From Paracoccus sp. S3-43 (GTDB taxonomy: Bacteria; Pseudomonadota; Alphaproteobacteria; Rhodobacterales; Rhodobacteraceae): a DNA stretch of 64,000 bases. The notes beneath the pieces are model-generated. The model was not told the origin of the DNA. It was given only the letters and a program-made list of their open reading frames with translations, and ran no database searches. Position numbers and translations under genes: made by a program. Where the stretch lies: contig NZ_CP119082.1 of the NCBI RefSeq assembly GCF_029027965.1, positions 1,716,001 to 1,780,000 of the forward strand. The letters run 5' to 3'. Below, piece after piece: positions 9,482-18,121 of this stretch (the stretch's first letter is position 1; each line of letters opens with the position of its first letter).

Positions 9482-9544
9482 TGACCTGCCACGGGATTTT
9501 TCCTCCACCGTCGATTAGAGTCCGGCCCAACCTGAGGACGGACA

Positions 9545-9811
9545 ATGAAGCGAACGAGATTCACGGACGAGCAGATCATCGGCATTCTGGCCGAGCACGA
9601 CGCGGGCGCGAAGTGCGCCGATCTGTGTCGGAAGCACGGGATGTCGGAAGGCACCTTCTACAACTGGAAAGCCAAGCTCGGCGGCATGACGGTGCCTGAG
9701 GCGAAGCGGCTGAAGGCGCTCGAGGATGAGAATGCCAAGCTGAAGAGGCTCTTGGCCGAGCAGATGCTCGACATGGCCGCGATGAAGGATCTGCTGGCAA
9801 AAAAATGGTGA
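9545..9811 (+). CDS. IS3-family transposase OrfA (helix-turn-helix)
   Basis: An 88-residue protein with the IS407-type start '[20 protein letters not shown]'. It has a helix-turn-helix ('[24 protein letters not shown]') and a C-terminal leucine-zipper-like helix that ends in 'LLAKKW'. It binds the IS ends. A run of seven A at 9799-9805 just before the stop is a typical -1 slippery site that would fuse OrfA to OrfB and make the active transposase. Confidence 0.9.
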   Translation: MKRTRFTDEQIIGILAEHDAGAKCADLCRKHGMSEGTFYNWKAKLGGMTVPEAKRLKALEDENAKLKRLLAEQMLDMAAMKDLLAKKW

Positions 9812-10734
9812 CGCCCGTCGTGAAGCGCGAGGCGGTCGCGCATCTGCAGGCCCGGTTCGGGGTCTCGGAGCGGCGGGCGTGCCGGATCGCGGGCGCCGAT
9901 CGCAGGATGGTCCGCTATCGGTCGCGGCGCCCGGCAGATGGGGCGCTGCGCGGACGATTGCGCGAGCTTGCCAACGAGCGGCGCAGGTTCGGATACCGGC
10001 GGCTGTTCGTGCTGCTGCGGCGGGAAGGAGAGCCGTCTGGCATCAACCGGATCTATCGGCTCTACCGCGAAGAGGGGTTAACCGTCCGTAAACGCAGCGC
10101 CCGCCGCAAGGCGCTTGGCACCCGCGCGCCGATCCTGGTCGAGCCGCGGGCCAATGCACGCTGGTCCCTCGACTTCGTTCACGACCAGTTCGCCTGCGGG
10201 CGCCGGTTCCGGATCCTGAATGTGGTCGATGACGTGACCCGGGAATGCCTTGCCGCCATCCCCGACACGTCGATCTCGGGCCGCCGTGTCGCGCGGGAGC
10301 TGACGGCACTGATCGAACGGCGGGGGCGCCCGGGCATGATCGTCTCCGACAACAGCACGGAACTGACCTCGAATGCCATCCTGAAATGGTGCGGCGAGCA
10401 TCGGATCGAGTGGCACTACATCGCGCCGGGAAAGCCCATGCAGAACGGCTTCGTCGAAAGCTTCAACGGCCGGATGCGCGACGAATTCCTCAACGAAACG
10501 CTGTTCCATAGCTTGGCCCATGCTCGCCATCTGATCGCGTCCTGGGTCCGGGACTACAACACAGAGCGGCCCCACTCGGCGCTCGGCTATCAGACGCCGG
10601 CAGACTTTGCCCGGGCTCTGATCACCGCAATCGACCGCCCCGTTGCGCGAATGGAGGCCCATGCAAGCCGAGCCATTGCTTTTACATCGAAGACACCCAC
10701 AAATGATCACTGGGCTCCGGTCGCAACTGGATGA
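9805..10734 (+). CDS. IS3-family transposase OrfB (DDE integrase core)
   Basis: A 309-residue rve-type integrase. The DDE triad is carried by '[10 protein letters not shown]', '[13 protein letters not shown]' and '[18 protein letters not shown]'. In the second motif DNST replaces the more usual DNGT, a mild change. The reading frame is intact from the overlap with orfA to TGA at 10732-10734, so the element may be functional. Confidence 0.9.
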   Translation: MVTPVVKREAVAHLQARFGVSERRACRIAGADRRMVRYRSRRPADGALRGRLRELANERRRFGYRRLFVLLRREGEPSGINRIYRLYREEGLTVRKRSARRKALGTRAPILVEPRANARWSLDFVHDQFACGRRFRILNVVDDVTRECLAAIPDTSISGRRVARELTALIERRGRPGMIVSDNSTELTSNAILKWCGEHRIEWHYIAPGKPMQNGFVESFNGRMRDEFLNETLFHSLAHARHLIASWVRDYNTERPHSALGYQTPADFARALITAIDRPVARMEAHASRAIAFTSKTPTNDHWAPVATG

Positions 10735-10760
10735 AAGACCAGTGGCAGGTCAGGCCTTCT

Positions 10761-11219
10761 CTATGGTGACGGGTTCTCTTCAAGCAATGGCAAGGGCTCC
10801 GGATCTGGTAGATTGAGCATTCCCTCCAATTGCTGAATCAGCGACATTAACTGCGGGAAAGTCGCGCGGTTGATGTCCGCCATCCACACAGACATGTCGC
10901 CATTTAGTCGGCCCTGGCCTGCGACCAGGTCCAACAAGTGGTCTGCGTGTCTTCGGTAATGCCGAAGCGGCAGCGCTTCTTCTGCTTCGCTAGGATTGCT
11001 GGGCAGCTGAAGCGGACCTACGGAGTCAAGCTCGCCAAATCCGCCACACTCTGGGCTCTCACAATTCCAGCGCGCGCGGTCTGCAAGAAGGAAGGGGTAG
11101 CCGCGGGCCGGCTTGAGGGTACCCAAGTCCACTAGAATATCGGCATTGACCAAGACATCCTTACCCCCGCAAACAGGGCACGGGAACGGATCAGGCAGCG
11201 GCTCGGTAACTGTAACCAT
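10761..11219 (-). CDS. hypothetical protein with two zinc-ribbon-like cysteine pairs
   Basis: A 152-residue protein. The N-terminal part has 'CPVCGGKD' (near residue 14) and, about 35 residues on, 'CESPECGG', a pattern that could bind one zinc ion. The rest is helical with a Pro/Leu-rich tail. It starts at ATG 11217-11219 and ends 9 bases from the IS3 right end. I do not recognise the family. Its place among phage relics suggests mobile origin, but that is inference. Confidence 0.6.
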   Translation of the reverse strand: MVTVTEPLPDPFPCPVCGGKDVLVNADILVDLGTLKPARGYPFLLADRARWNCESPECGGFGELDSVGPLQLPSNPSEAEEALPLRHYRRHADHLLDLVAGQGRLNGDMSVWMADINRATFPQLMSLIQQLEGMLNLPDPEPLPLLEENPSP

Positions 11220-11261
11220 CGGTTTCTCCTCTTCGATGAGGAAGCATTACCCGCGGTTGCG

Positions 11262-11829
11262 CTTGAATAGGCGTCATAGGCCTGCCGCAGCGGCTTGTTG
11301 GTGACGGCCGAAAGGATCTCGGGGAAGTCCGAGGTCGAGTGCAGCGCCCGCGTCGCCACCTCGTCGCGCGACAGGCCGCGCGTGTTCACCCCGGCATTGC
11401 CGAGGCTTTCACGAGCCAGTTCCAGCAGCGTCATGCCGCGGTACTGGCGCGCGGCGTCTTCCAGCTGGAACAGCGTCGGGCTGTAGCGGTGCAGCAGCGC
11501 ATTCGCCACCGCGTCGCGGCGGGTGGCGCGCTCGTCCCGGCCGCCGAGGGGGATCGAGACATGGGGGAAGGTCCGGGTCTCGTCCGACTTGGCGGCGACC
11601 TGGTCAAGGATCAGGCGGCGGGACTCGTCGACGCTGATACCGCGCTTGACCAGATCCTCGGCGAAGCCGCGCTCGAGGTTCAGCCGCCCGGCCAGATCGT
11701 AGATGGTGGAGACGCGGTCGCGCTCGGCTTCACGGGCGCGCGTGGCGACAGCCTCGGTGTCGGGCGCAGCGGGGGCATCGGTATTCTGAAGCTTCGGCTG
11801 GCTTCCCAAAAATCCGGCCCTGTCGCTGG
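11262..11829 (-). pseudogene. internal fragment of phage prohead protease/major capsid fusion protein
   Basis: Read on the minus strand, about 185 residues match the middle of the ClpP-like prohead protease/major capsid fusion proteins of Rhodobacterales phages. Examples are 'STIYDLAGRLNLERGFAEDL', 'SVDESRRLILDQVAAK' and 'RYSPTLFQLEDAARQYRGMT', ending near 'TNKPLRQAYDAY'. Both the protease N-terminal part and the capsid C-terminal part are missing. The open frame runs on at both ends into unrelated sequence, and the upstream extension lies in the fic promoter region. It is a prophage relic. Boundaries are approximate. Confidence 0.7.
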
Positions 11830-11935
11830 CGATGCGCCGCGCTTCGCCCGCCAGCATACGGTTTTCGCGAGGAAGGACCCGCGAAGTTGGCGATTCACCC
11901 CATTCGGGCGTAAATGGGCGTCGAAATGGCCTTGC

Positions 11936-11967
11936 CAAAATGGGTGTAATTGGGTGTATATTCGGGC
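11936..11967 (+). promoter_or_regulatory. tandem GGGTGTA repeats just upstream of fic, possible operator
   Basis: The bases before the fic start contain ATGGGTGTA and ATTGGGTGTA in tandem (about 11940-11958). Related words GGGCGT lie further up (about 11908-11925). Regular 9-10 bp spacing puts the repeats on one DNA face. They could bind the winged-helix C-terminus of the Fic protein itself or another regulator. This is inference from pattern alone. Confidence 0.4.
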
Positions 11968-13029
11968 ATGGCACAGAATCCGATCAATACCGAGACGATC
12001 CTGATCACTCAGGAGATCCTCGCGCTCATTGCCGAGATCGACGAGTTCAAGGGCGCGTGGCGTGCGCTCGGTACCTTGGCGCCCGAGCGGCTTTCGGCCC
12101 TGCGTCGCGTCGCCACCATCGAAAGCATCGGGTCGTCGACACGCATCGAGGGAAGCAGGCTCTCCGATCGCGACGTCGAGCGGCTGCTCGCCAATCTCGA
12201 CGTCAAATCCTTTGCCACGCGCGACGAGCAGGAGGTGGCCGGCTATGCCGAGGTGATGGAGCTTGTCTTCCGTTCCTGGGACGACATCGCGATCACCGAA
12301 AACCACATCAGGCAGTTGCACCGCGACCTGCTCGTCCACAGCGAGAAGGACGCTTGGCATCGCGGCAACTACAAGACCTCCTCGAACAGCGTCGCCGCCT
12401 TCGATGAGGACGGCAAGCAGATCGGCGTTGTCTTCGAGACGGCGACTCCCTTCGATACCCCCCGCCTGATGGCCGAACTCGTCGGCTGGCTGACGTCCGA
12501 GCGCGAGCAACGACGGCTGCATCCGCTGCTTGTGATCGCGGTGTTCACCGTCGTGTTCCTTGAAATCCATCCCTTCCAGGACGGCAACGGACGGCTCAGC
12601 CGCATCCTGACCACGCTGCTGCTGCTACAGGCAGGCTATGCCTATGTGCCCTACAGTTCGCTCGAAAGCGTGATCGAGCAGAGCAAGGAGGGCTACTACC
12701 TCGCTCTTCGGCAGACGCAGGGCTCGATCCGCAGCGAGGCACCGAACTGGCAGCCATGGCTGACCTTCTTCCTGCGCGCCCTGCAGCAGCAGATGAAGCG
12801 GCTCGCCGCCAAGGTCGAGCGCGAGAAGCTGGTGCTGCCGAGTCTGCCCGAACTGTCGTTGCGCATTCTGGATCATGCCCGTGAGCACGGCCGTGTGAGC
12901 GCAGGCGACATGATCAGGTTGACGGGCGCCAGCCGGAACACGCTGAAACAGCAATTCCGTCAACTCGTCGACAACGGCCATCTGGTTCGGCACGGCGGAG
13001 GACGGACGACCTGGTATACGCTGCCGTAG
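11968..13029 (+). CDS. Fic-domain AMP-transferase-type protein, class II, with C-terminal winged helix
   Basis: Fic proteins usually transfer AMP from ATP to protein hydroxyls. The chosen ATG at 11968 (MAQNPINTET) gives 353 residues; a TTG at 11950 is possible. The inhibitory helix motif [S/T]xxxE[G/N] is present as S57-T-R-I-E61-G62, so it is class II with a built-in antitoxin helix. The core motif HPFQDGNGR is at residues 201-209, and the catalytic His is intact. Residues from about 290 form a DNA-binding winged helix ('ARSAGDMIRLTGASRNTLKQ'-like). The sequence looks intact and sits among phage relics, so a role in phage or plasmid conflict is plausible. Confidence 0.9.
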   Translation: MAQNPINTETILITQEILALIAEIDEFKGAWRALGTLAPERLSALRRVATIESIGSSTRIEGSRLSDRDVERLLANLDVKSFATRDEQEVAGYAEVMELVFRSWDDIAITENHIRQLHRDLLVHSEKDAWHRGNYKTSSNSVAAFDEDGKQIGVVFETATPFDTPRLMAELVGWLTSEREQRRLHPLLVIAVFTVVFLEIHPFQDGNGRLSRILTTLLLLQAGYAYVPYSSLESVIEQSKEGYYLALRQTQGSIRSEAPNWQPWLTFFLRALQQQMKRLAAKVEREKLVLPSLPELSLRILDHAREHGRVSAGDMIRLTGASRNTLKQQFRQLVDNGHLVRHGGGRTTWYTLP

Positions 13030-13044
13030 ACGCTTCAACGCAAA

Positions 13045-13080
13045 GGGGAGAGCGAGCCCTTCGGCGCACTCTCCCCATCT
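13045..13080 (+). terminator. hairpin after fic, probable terminator
   Basis: GGGGAGAG (13045-13052) pairs with CTCTCCCC (13069-13076) around a 16-base loop that can itself fold. The downstream T content is low (ATCTTGTCC), so termination may be inefficient or Rho-aided. Confidence 0.55.
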
Positions 13081-13148
13081 TGTCCTTCGGATAGCACGAT
13101 CATGTTGCAGATGTCGAAGGGAAAAGTGTTGCAACACATTGGAGTCGC

Positions 13149-13487
13149 TCACGCATTCAGGCGCGCGGCGATCTTGGTCAGCGCCAGCTGCCAGCGACGC
13201 CATGCGGTCGTGCGGTCGCAGCCGAGCTCGCCGCTGATCTGCTTCCACGGCACCCGGGCCGCGCGCGACCAGACCAGCTTGCGCTCCGCCTCCTCGATCC
13301 AGAGCACCCAGTCGAAGGTCTGCTCGAGCCGGGTGATCGCGGCGGCCGAGGGCCAGACCCGCATCGGCTGCGGCTCCATCGCCGCAATCTCGCGGCTGGT
13401 CCGCACGATGTCGGGCCAAGTGTTGAAGTAGCCCTGCGCCTTCACCGGCGGCAGCTTGCGCAGGGTAGCGGCGCGCGGAGATGTCAT
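13149..13487 (-). CDS. DUF6362-like phage-associated protein with altered N-terminus
   Basis: A 112-residue open frame. Residues from about 15 on resemble small phage or genomic-island proteins called DUF6362: 'QGYFNTWPDIV', 'EPQPMRVWPSAAAITRLE', and a C-terminal helix-turn-helix-like end 'CDRTTAWRRWQLALTKIAARLN'. Those proteins may serve in terminase or replication regulation; the function is unknown. The first residues come from the 489-bp repeat that begins at 13465, so the natural N-terminus was probably lost at that junction and the present start (ATG 13485-13487) is fortuitous. Confidence 0.55.
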   Translation of the reverse strand: MTSPRAATLRKLPPVKAQGYFNTWPDIVRTSREIAAMEPQPMRVWPSAAAITRLEQTFDWVLWIEEAERKLVWSRAARVPWKQISGELGCDRTTAWRRWQLALTKIAARLNA

Positions 13488-13557
13488 CGGCCAGCATCGC
13501 GAAGTAATCCGCGACGATCAGGTCGTTCTCTTCATCCGTCCAAGGCCCGTTCGACAT
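13472..13557 (-). pseudogene. 5' fragment of a DUF3883-type gene
   Basis: The start 'MSNGPWTDEENDLIVADYF' and 'AMLADDISARR' is almost identical to the N-terminus of the gene at 19307-20139. It then breaks off at the left end of the repeat and runs into the DUF6362-like region. It is a duplicated stub, not a working gene. Confidence 0.8.
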
Positions 13558-13898
13558 TGCGCCAGGCTATGGGCACGAAGTGTGTTTGTCATCAGAGACT
13601 TCCGGCAAGGTCCTGTCTCGCTTCGAACGCTGCCGCCTGACTTGGGGATCGGCCGCCACGGAACCGTCCTTCTGACCGCCCTGCGCCTTCGTGTCGGTCT
13701 CTGTCACCGGATAATCTCGCGAACGGGGCGAGCCCATGAACGCAGCAAGCCATTGGAAATGCGAGGATGTTTTGTGCCGTCCCATGGTCGTCGAGGGGCG
13801 CTCGAAGAGAGACGCAGGCCATTCGGAGACCCATTCCGAGTCAAGCGCCCAGTCTCCGAAGGGCGGACGGCCCGGCCAACGCCCTTTGAAGCAAAAAG

Positions 13899-13927
13899 AA
13901 AAAAGGCCCCAATCGGGGCCCTTGGAC
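13899..13927 (-). terminator. Rho-independent terminator, left repeat copy
   Basis: On the minus strand GGGCCCC-GATT-GGGGCC is followed by a T-rich tract (TTTTTTCTTTTT). It is identical to the terminator behind tRNA-Ser in the right copy. Here it lies downstream of the 179-residue gene and the deaminase gene, so it now probably ends their transcript. Confidence 0.85.
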
Positions 13928-14043
13928 GGATTCAGTATCTGAATGTGGCGGAGGAGGTGTAACTAATAACGAACTCTCTCCCGTGCCAGTGTCTGCCTTT
14001 GCGTGGCGTTTGCGAAATACTGCGAAAAGTTGCAAAAGTCGCG

Positions 14044-14583
14044 TCAATGGGCAGTGACGATTTCCCAGAAACCATCGCCACGACTTGAAAAAACTCGATT
14101 CAAATACGCAGTGAGAAAACCTATGTGCTCTTCCTTCGGAACAAACAACATTATCGGCGACTGCTTTCTTTCGACAGTCTCATGCTCAAGCCTTTGAGAT
14201 ATGACCTTGTCACCCGCAATGAAATCTCTTCGCTGCAGAGCGTGCCATGGAAGAGGGTCACGTACGTAAAGCGTATTCGTCGCACGAAAATAGTTCAGTA
14301 CTTGCTCACGACTGGTTCCGGGCAAATCAAAACGGATGACATGACGCAAGTCTAATGCGACCTTAGGCTTCTTCGACATGATGAGTTCGCACAGTCGTTT
14401 ACCGTGCAATCCATCCATCGAAACGATTTCGACCTTATGATTGTCTTGCGCTCCCACATCCTCGAATGAAAAAGAAAGCTGTTCGCTCGAACGCCCGCGA
14501 AAGCGGCCTGCGTCGGACACCACTTCTGGCGCCGGGAGGTCATAGCTTTCCTTGGTTATGAGGCGTAGGATAGGATGTGTCAT
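14044..14583 (-). CDS. unknown 179-residue protein, partner of the dCTP-deaminase-like defence gene
   Basis: Starts at ATG 14581-14583, two bases after the stop of the deaminase-like gene, so the two are almost certainly one operon. The protein has a mixed alpha/beta core with 'KVEIVSMDGLHGKRLCEL', 'PKVALDLRHVIRFDLPGTS' and 'SPIMLFVPKEEHIGFL'. The Rossmann-like pattern 'VALDLRHV' loosely recalls DUF488-type folds, but I do not recognise the family. There is no signal peptide or membrane helix. Base composition is clearly lower in GC than the core genes, in keeping with transfer. It could be a regulator, immunity factor or second effector of the deaminase. Confidence 0.65.
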   Translation of the reverse strand: MTHPILRLITKESYDLPAPEVVSDAGRFRGRSSEQLSFSFEDVGAQDNHKVEIVSMDGLHGKRLCELIMSKKPKVALDLRHVIRFDLPGTSREQVLNYFRATNTLYVRDPLPWHALQRRDFIAGDKVISQRLEHETVERKQSPIMLFVPKEEHIGFLTAYLNRVFSSRGDGFWEIVTAH

Positions 14584-16176
14584 AGCTACTTGGTCAGGGC
14601 TGCTTCGAGTTCCGGGTACCCCACGGTGAACGGGGACCACTCGTCCCCCCACTCTGGCGCTTCCATCTCAAAATTTCCAGTCACCTTGTCCTTCAAGCGC
14701 CAGGTTTTCTCAAACGCCCTCGTGTACATGCGCGGGGACACGCCGACGAACGGTCGGAAGAGCACCTTCCCTGGTAGGCGCGGCGTAGGTGCAGACTCTG
14801 TGCGGTCTTTCTGCTCAACCTCTTTCTTCTGAGTCGCCATAGACTTACGCTCTGGTGGCTGCCAGTTGAACGGATTTGTTTCGATGGCATCGTCATGCAG
14901 CTCAAGCGCGAGGCTCTTTGGGTAAGGCTCGATGTACTGAACCTCGTACACACCTGCGCCCACGATGTGCCGCGCGCAGTAGTGACATGGGAAAGTCGTC
15001 ACGAACAGTCTCGTGCCCACCGTCGACACGCCCTCGCGACCGGCCGAGAGCAAGGCGTCCATTTCTGCATGCACTGCCCGGCTGAACTCGATGAGCCCGC
15101 CTAAGCGAGTCTTCCTGATCCGCGCTGCGAGCCCAAGTTTGTCGCCAACGGCGTCGAGCTCCGGCAGCGCAGCGATCAGCTCATCAATAATCTTGTTCTG
15201 CTGCTTGTTACTGCTGCAGAACTTTGTTTCGCGAAAAGCGCAGCGATGGTCCTCATGCTCATGGGGCTTCCCAAACCCTTCGCCATATACCCCGCCACCC
15301 GCAGCGGGCACTTCGTTGACACCTGTAGCAACAACTGTGCCATCACTATCGACCAGCGCTGCCCCCACCTGGCGTGACAGACAAGCGCTTCTCACTCTGG
15401 CGGAGTGAGCATGATGCATGGCAGTTTCTTCCATGGTTGGCCGAACGATTTGATCGTGCGCAACGATATTCACCAGTCGCCCGAGCGGCTCATCGAGGGC
15501 GAATTTCTTGCCCTCGGGATCATCCTCTGAGTTGTCGACAAAGTAATCCGCCTCAAAGAATGCCTCAGCTACATGTTGCCCACGTTTATTCCCGGCATCG
15601 TCAGAATCACGCTGCATGAAACGCTTGACCTGATCCTTTACCGCCTGCTCTCCATGGCGTGGTTTGCGAAAATACTTCTCAAGTATCCGTTGCTCTCGCC
15701 TGCTTTCCTCACAAACAACACCAACAAGCGCAAAAGCATTACCATATGTGCGCCGAAGTAAGCTTACCTCTGCGGGATGCCTTATGGAGTCTATTAGATA
15801 GGCGCGCCGTTCATTGTTTGGCCGCACTGGCTCACCTCGAACGTAGGTGACTTCGGTTGCCTCAGCCCGGCGTCGAGCTATTTCACGCATCACCGCTCGT
15901 GCCACTTCGGCTGCATCTCGCTCGCGCATCTTGTCTCCAGCATCCTGATATGCCTCGACAAGCTCTAATGTTTTTTCAGTCGACACTGGGACGGGATTCC
16001 CATTCTCCTCGTGCCACTGCTTTATCAAGGCGCTGGCTTTGATCCATTCAGTCTTATAACCTGAAGCCTCGCAGGCCCGCTTCAAGGATTCAATAACTCT
16101 TGAGCCACCTGCGCCAACCGGTCCAACAACCGCAAAAAACATCTCACTGGATCGGTTCTGTGAAATTACATCCTTA

Positions 16177-17027
16177 GGCCGTGTTGACAAAAGGGATTCA
16201 CAGGACGTGCTGAACGTGATTCAAGCTGGTATCTGCGATGGAGACCAGCTTGGCACGAGACCTGATGTCTGACGAGGAATGGGCGTTTCACGAACGCTTC
16301 ATTCTGGCCGTCCGCGCACCGAACGGGCGCAAACCCATGAACCATCGTCTTGTTCTGGATGGGATTTTCTGGATAGCCCGCACAGGTTCGCCGTGGCGTG
16401 ACCTGCCGGAAGAGTTCGGCAAGTGGTCGTCGGTCTACCGCCAGTTCCGGCGCTGGACCCTGGCCGGGCTGTGGGAAGGGATACTGGAGGCCCTGAACGA
16501 GAGCGGGGTGGTTCCAGCGGCCTTGCAGATGATCGACAGCACCGTGGTCCGCGCCCATCATCAGGCAGCGGGCGCTAAAGGGGGACTCCGCGACAGGGTT
16601 TTGGCCGTTCGCGAGGTGGCTTCACGACAAAGATCCACCTCCGCGTCAATGGCGCAGGCCTGCCCATGAGGTCGGACATCACGCCGGGCCAGACATCGGA
16701 CTATCTGGGCTTTGACCTCATCATGGACGACAACCTGCCAGAGCCCTCCGTCCTGCTGGCGGATCGCGGCTATGACTCTGACAGGGTTCGAGAAACCATG
16801 GAGGCGCGCAACGTCGTGCCGGTGATCCCGATGCGAAAGTCCCGCAAGCTGCGCGTGGCCGTGGACCGAACCCTTTACCGGCTGCGCAACCTCGTCGAGC
16901 GCTGCTTCAACAAGCTCAAGAATGCCCGCCGCGTCGCCACCCGCTACGACAAAACCGCAGAGAGCTTCCTGGGCTTCATCGACATCACCTCGATCCGCAT
17001 CTGGCTCCGCCATTTGTCAACATGACC
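16177..17027 (+). mobile_element. IS5-family insertion sequence, IS427 group
   Basis: An 851-bp element inserted in the deaminase-like gene. The ends read GGCCGTGTTGACAAAAGGG at the left and, inwards from the right, GGTCATGTTGACAAATGGC. They are flanked by a 2-bp TA duplication (16175-16176 and 17028-17029). The two transposase frames are joined by a slippery AAAGGGGGA site, as usual in this group. Confidence 0.9.
16238..17025 (+). CDS. IS427-group transposase, two frames joined by programmed frameshift
   Basis: The first frame starts at ATG 16238 ('ETSLARDLMSDEEWAFHER') and gives the N-terminal DUF4096-like domain and the first DDE aspartate ('MIDSTVVRAHHQAAGAKGG'). The second frame runs to TGA 17023-17025, with 'LLADRGYDSDRVRE' (second Asp) and 'RNLVERCFNKLKNARRVATR' (Glu). 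A -1 shift on the G run at 16580-16584 joins them through 'GFGRSRGGFTTKIHLRV', the normal linker of this group. No damaging mutation is seen. Confidence 0.88.
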
Positions 17028-17273
17028 TAGATTCTTTTGCGCTCGATTTTTCAGCCTTGCCAGAGATTTTTTCTACAACTTTCGACAAGACATTCCCCGC
17101 AATGTTCGTGTATGGGCCGGCGTCACGTGTAGGACGATCACCTTGATCGCCGCGCCAGTCAATCAGGATCGTACCGACCCTAGCTGGCACATAAGGTGCT
17201 GGCTGTGACTGGACCAGACCCATCGAGCTCATTGAGTAATGGACTGCCCCCACGGAGTGGTCCGGGTTGATTG

Positions 17274-18089
17274 TTAGTGCATCGTCGGCCGCTGGTCTAT
17301 TGGGATGAGGGCTTCCGGTGCGGGCGGGCGGTATCCCAGGGAGCTGTGCGGCCTGACAGTGTTGTAGTGGCGGCGCCATCGCTCGATGAGGATCTGGGCC
17401 TCCCTAAGCGAATAGAAGACTTCTGCGTCCAGGAGTTCGTCGCGGAATCGAGCGTTGAAGCTCTCGCAATACCCGTTCTCCCAGGGTGAACCCGGCTCGA
17501 TGAACGCGGTCTTGGCACCAACTGCGCCGATCCAGCCCTGCACCTTCTTGGCAATGAATTCCGCGCCATTGTCGGACCTTATGAACGCAGGCGGGCCACG
17601 CAAGATGAACAGCTCCGTCAGGGCGTCGATTACGTCGGTGGAATTGAGCTTGCGGTTTGCACGGATCACCAGCGCCTCCTTCGTGAATTCGTCGATGATA
17701 TTGAGCGTCCGAAACAGCCGTCCGTCATGTGTCCGGTCCTGAACGAAATCATAGGACCAGACGTGGTTCGGGTGCTCCGGTCGGAGACGGACGCAGGACC
17801 CGTCGTTCAACCAGAGCCGACCCTTCTTTGCCTGCTTTTGTGGGATCTTCAGCCCTTCACGCCGCCATATCCGTTCCACGCGTTTATGATTTACATGCCA
17901 ACCGGCGTTGTTCAGCAGTCCGGTGATCATCCGATAGCCATATCGCCCGTAGGTGCGAGCGAGCGCGATGATGTCCTCCGTCAGCCGTTCTTCGTCCGGG
18001 GCGCCGCAAGGAACCTTGCGTTGCGTTGAGCGGTGCTGCCCGAGGGTGCGGCAGGCGCGGCGCTCGGATATGCCAAGCGCCTGCCGCAC
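17274..18089 (-). CDS. IS3-family transposase OrfB (DDE integrase core)
   Basis: A 271-residue rve integrase counted from the GTG at 18087-18089. The active product would start in OrfA and enter this frame by a -1 shift near 18122. The triad segments are 'HVWSYDFVQDRTHDG', 'FIRSDNGAEFIAKKV' and 'PWENGYCESFNARFRDELLD'. The 'QHRSTQRKVP' N-terminal part is typical of this IS3 subgroup. The reading frame is intact. Confidence 0.9.
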   Translation of the reverse strand: MRQALGISERRACRTLGQHRSTQRKVPCGAPDEERLTEDIIALARTYGRYGYRMITGLLNNAGWHVNHKRVERIWRREGLKIPQKQAKKGRLWLNDGSCVRLRPEHPNHVWSYDFVQDRTHDGRLFRTLNIIDEFTKEALVIRANRKLNSTDVIDALTELFILRGPPAFIRSDNGAEFIAKKVQGWIGAVGAKTAFIEPGSPWENGYCESFNARFRDELLDAEVFYSLREAQILIERWRRHYNTVRPHSSLGYRPPAPEALIPIDQRPTMH

Positions 18090-18121
18090 ATGATCGATGC
18101 ACTTGCGACGGCGCGAAGGGC

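Larger units (their letters stand above)
9482..10752 (+). mobile_element. IS3-family insertion sequence (IS407-like), apparently complete
   Basis: A 1271-bp element with imperfect terminal inverted repeats. The left end is TGACCTGCCACGGGATTTTT (from 9482); the right end read inwards is TGACCTGCCACTGGTCTTTC (to 10752). It holds overlapping orfA and orfB in the usual IS3 arrangement. No matching 4-bp flanking direct repeat is evident (ACCG on the left, GGCC on the right), which hints at recombination after insertion or slightly misplaced ends. Confidence 0.88.
13465..13953. repeat. left copy of a 489-bp direct repeat (tRNA-Ser downstream region)
   Basis: Matches 20047-20535 over exactly 489 bases without an indel but with scattered substitutions (visually around 8-10%). 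It includes the first 29 or so codons of a DUF3883-type gene, the intergenic part, a terminator, and at its right end GTGGCGGAG, the last bases of tRNA-Ser. After 13953 the two copies stop matching. The layout looks like a junction left by integration at the tRNA-Ser 3' end. Confidence 0.9.
14586..17232 (-). pseudogene. anti-phage dCTP deaminase-like gene (AvcD/DcdV type), split by IS427 element
   Basis: The main part (14586-16175) encodes a P-loop-like domain ('VGPVGAGGSRVIESL') and a C-terminal zinc deaminase domain with 'RAVHAEMDALL' and 'FPCHYCARHIV' (HAE and PCxxC). This is the layout of AvcD/DcdV enzymes, which deplete dCTP and dCMP during phage infection. The element at 16177-17027 interrupts the gene. 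Joining the flanks across the TA duplication restores one frame ('...AKESKDVISQ...') that starts at ATG 17230-17232 and would give about 597 residues. A TTG inside the IS (16188-16190) could still start a 534-residue product, so activity is not excluded. An IS3 end lies 8 bases before the native ATG and replaces its promoter. Confidence 0.82.
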
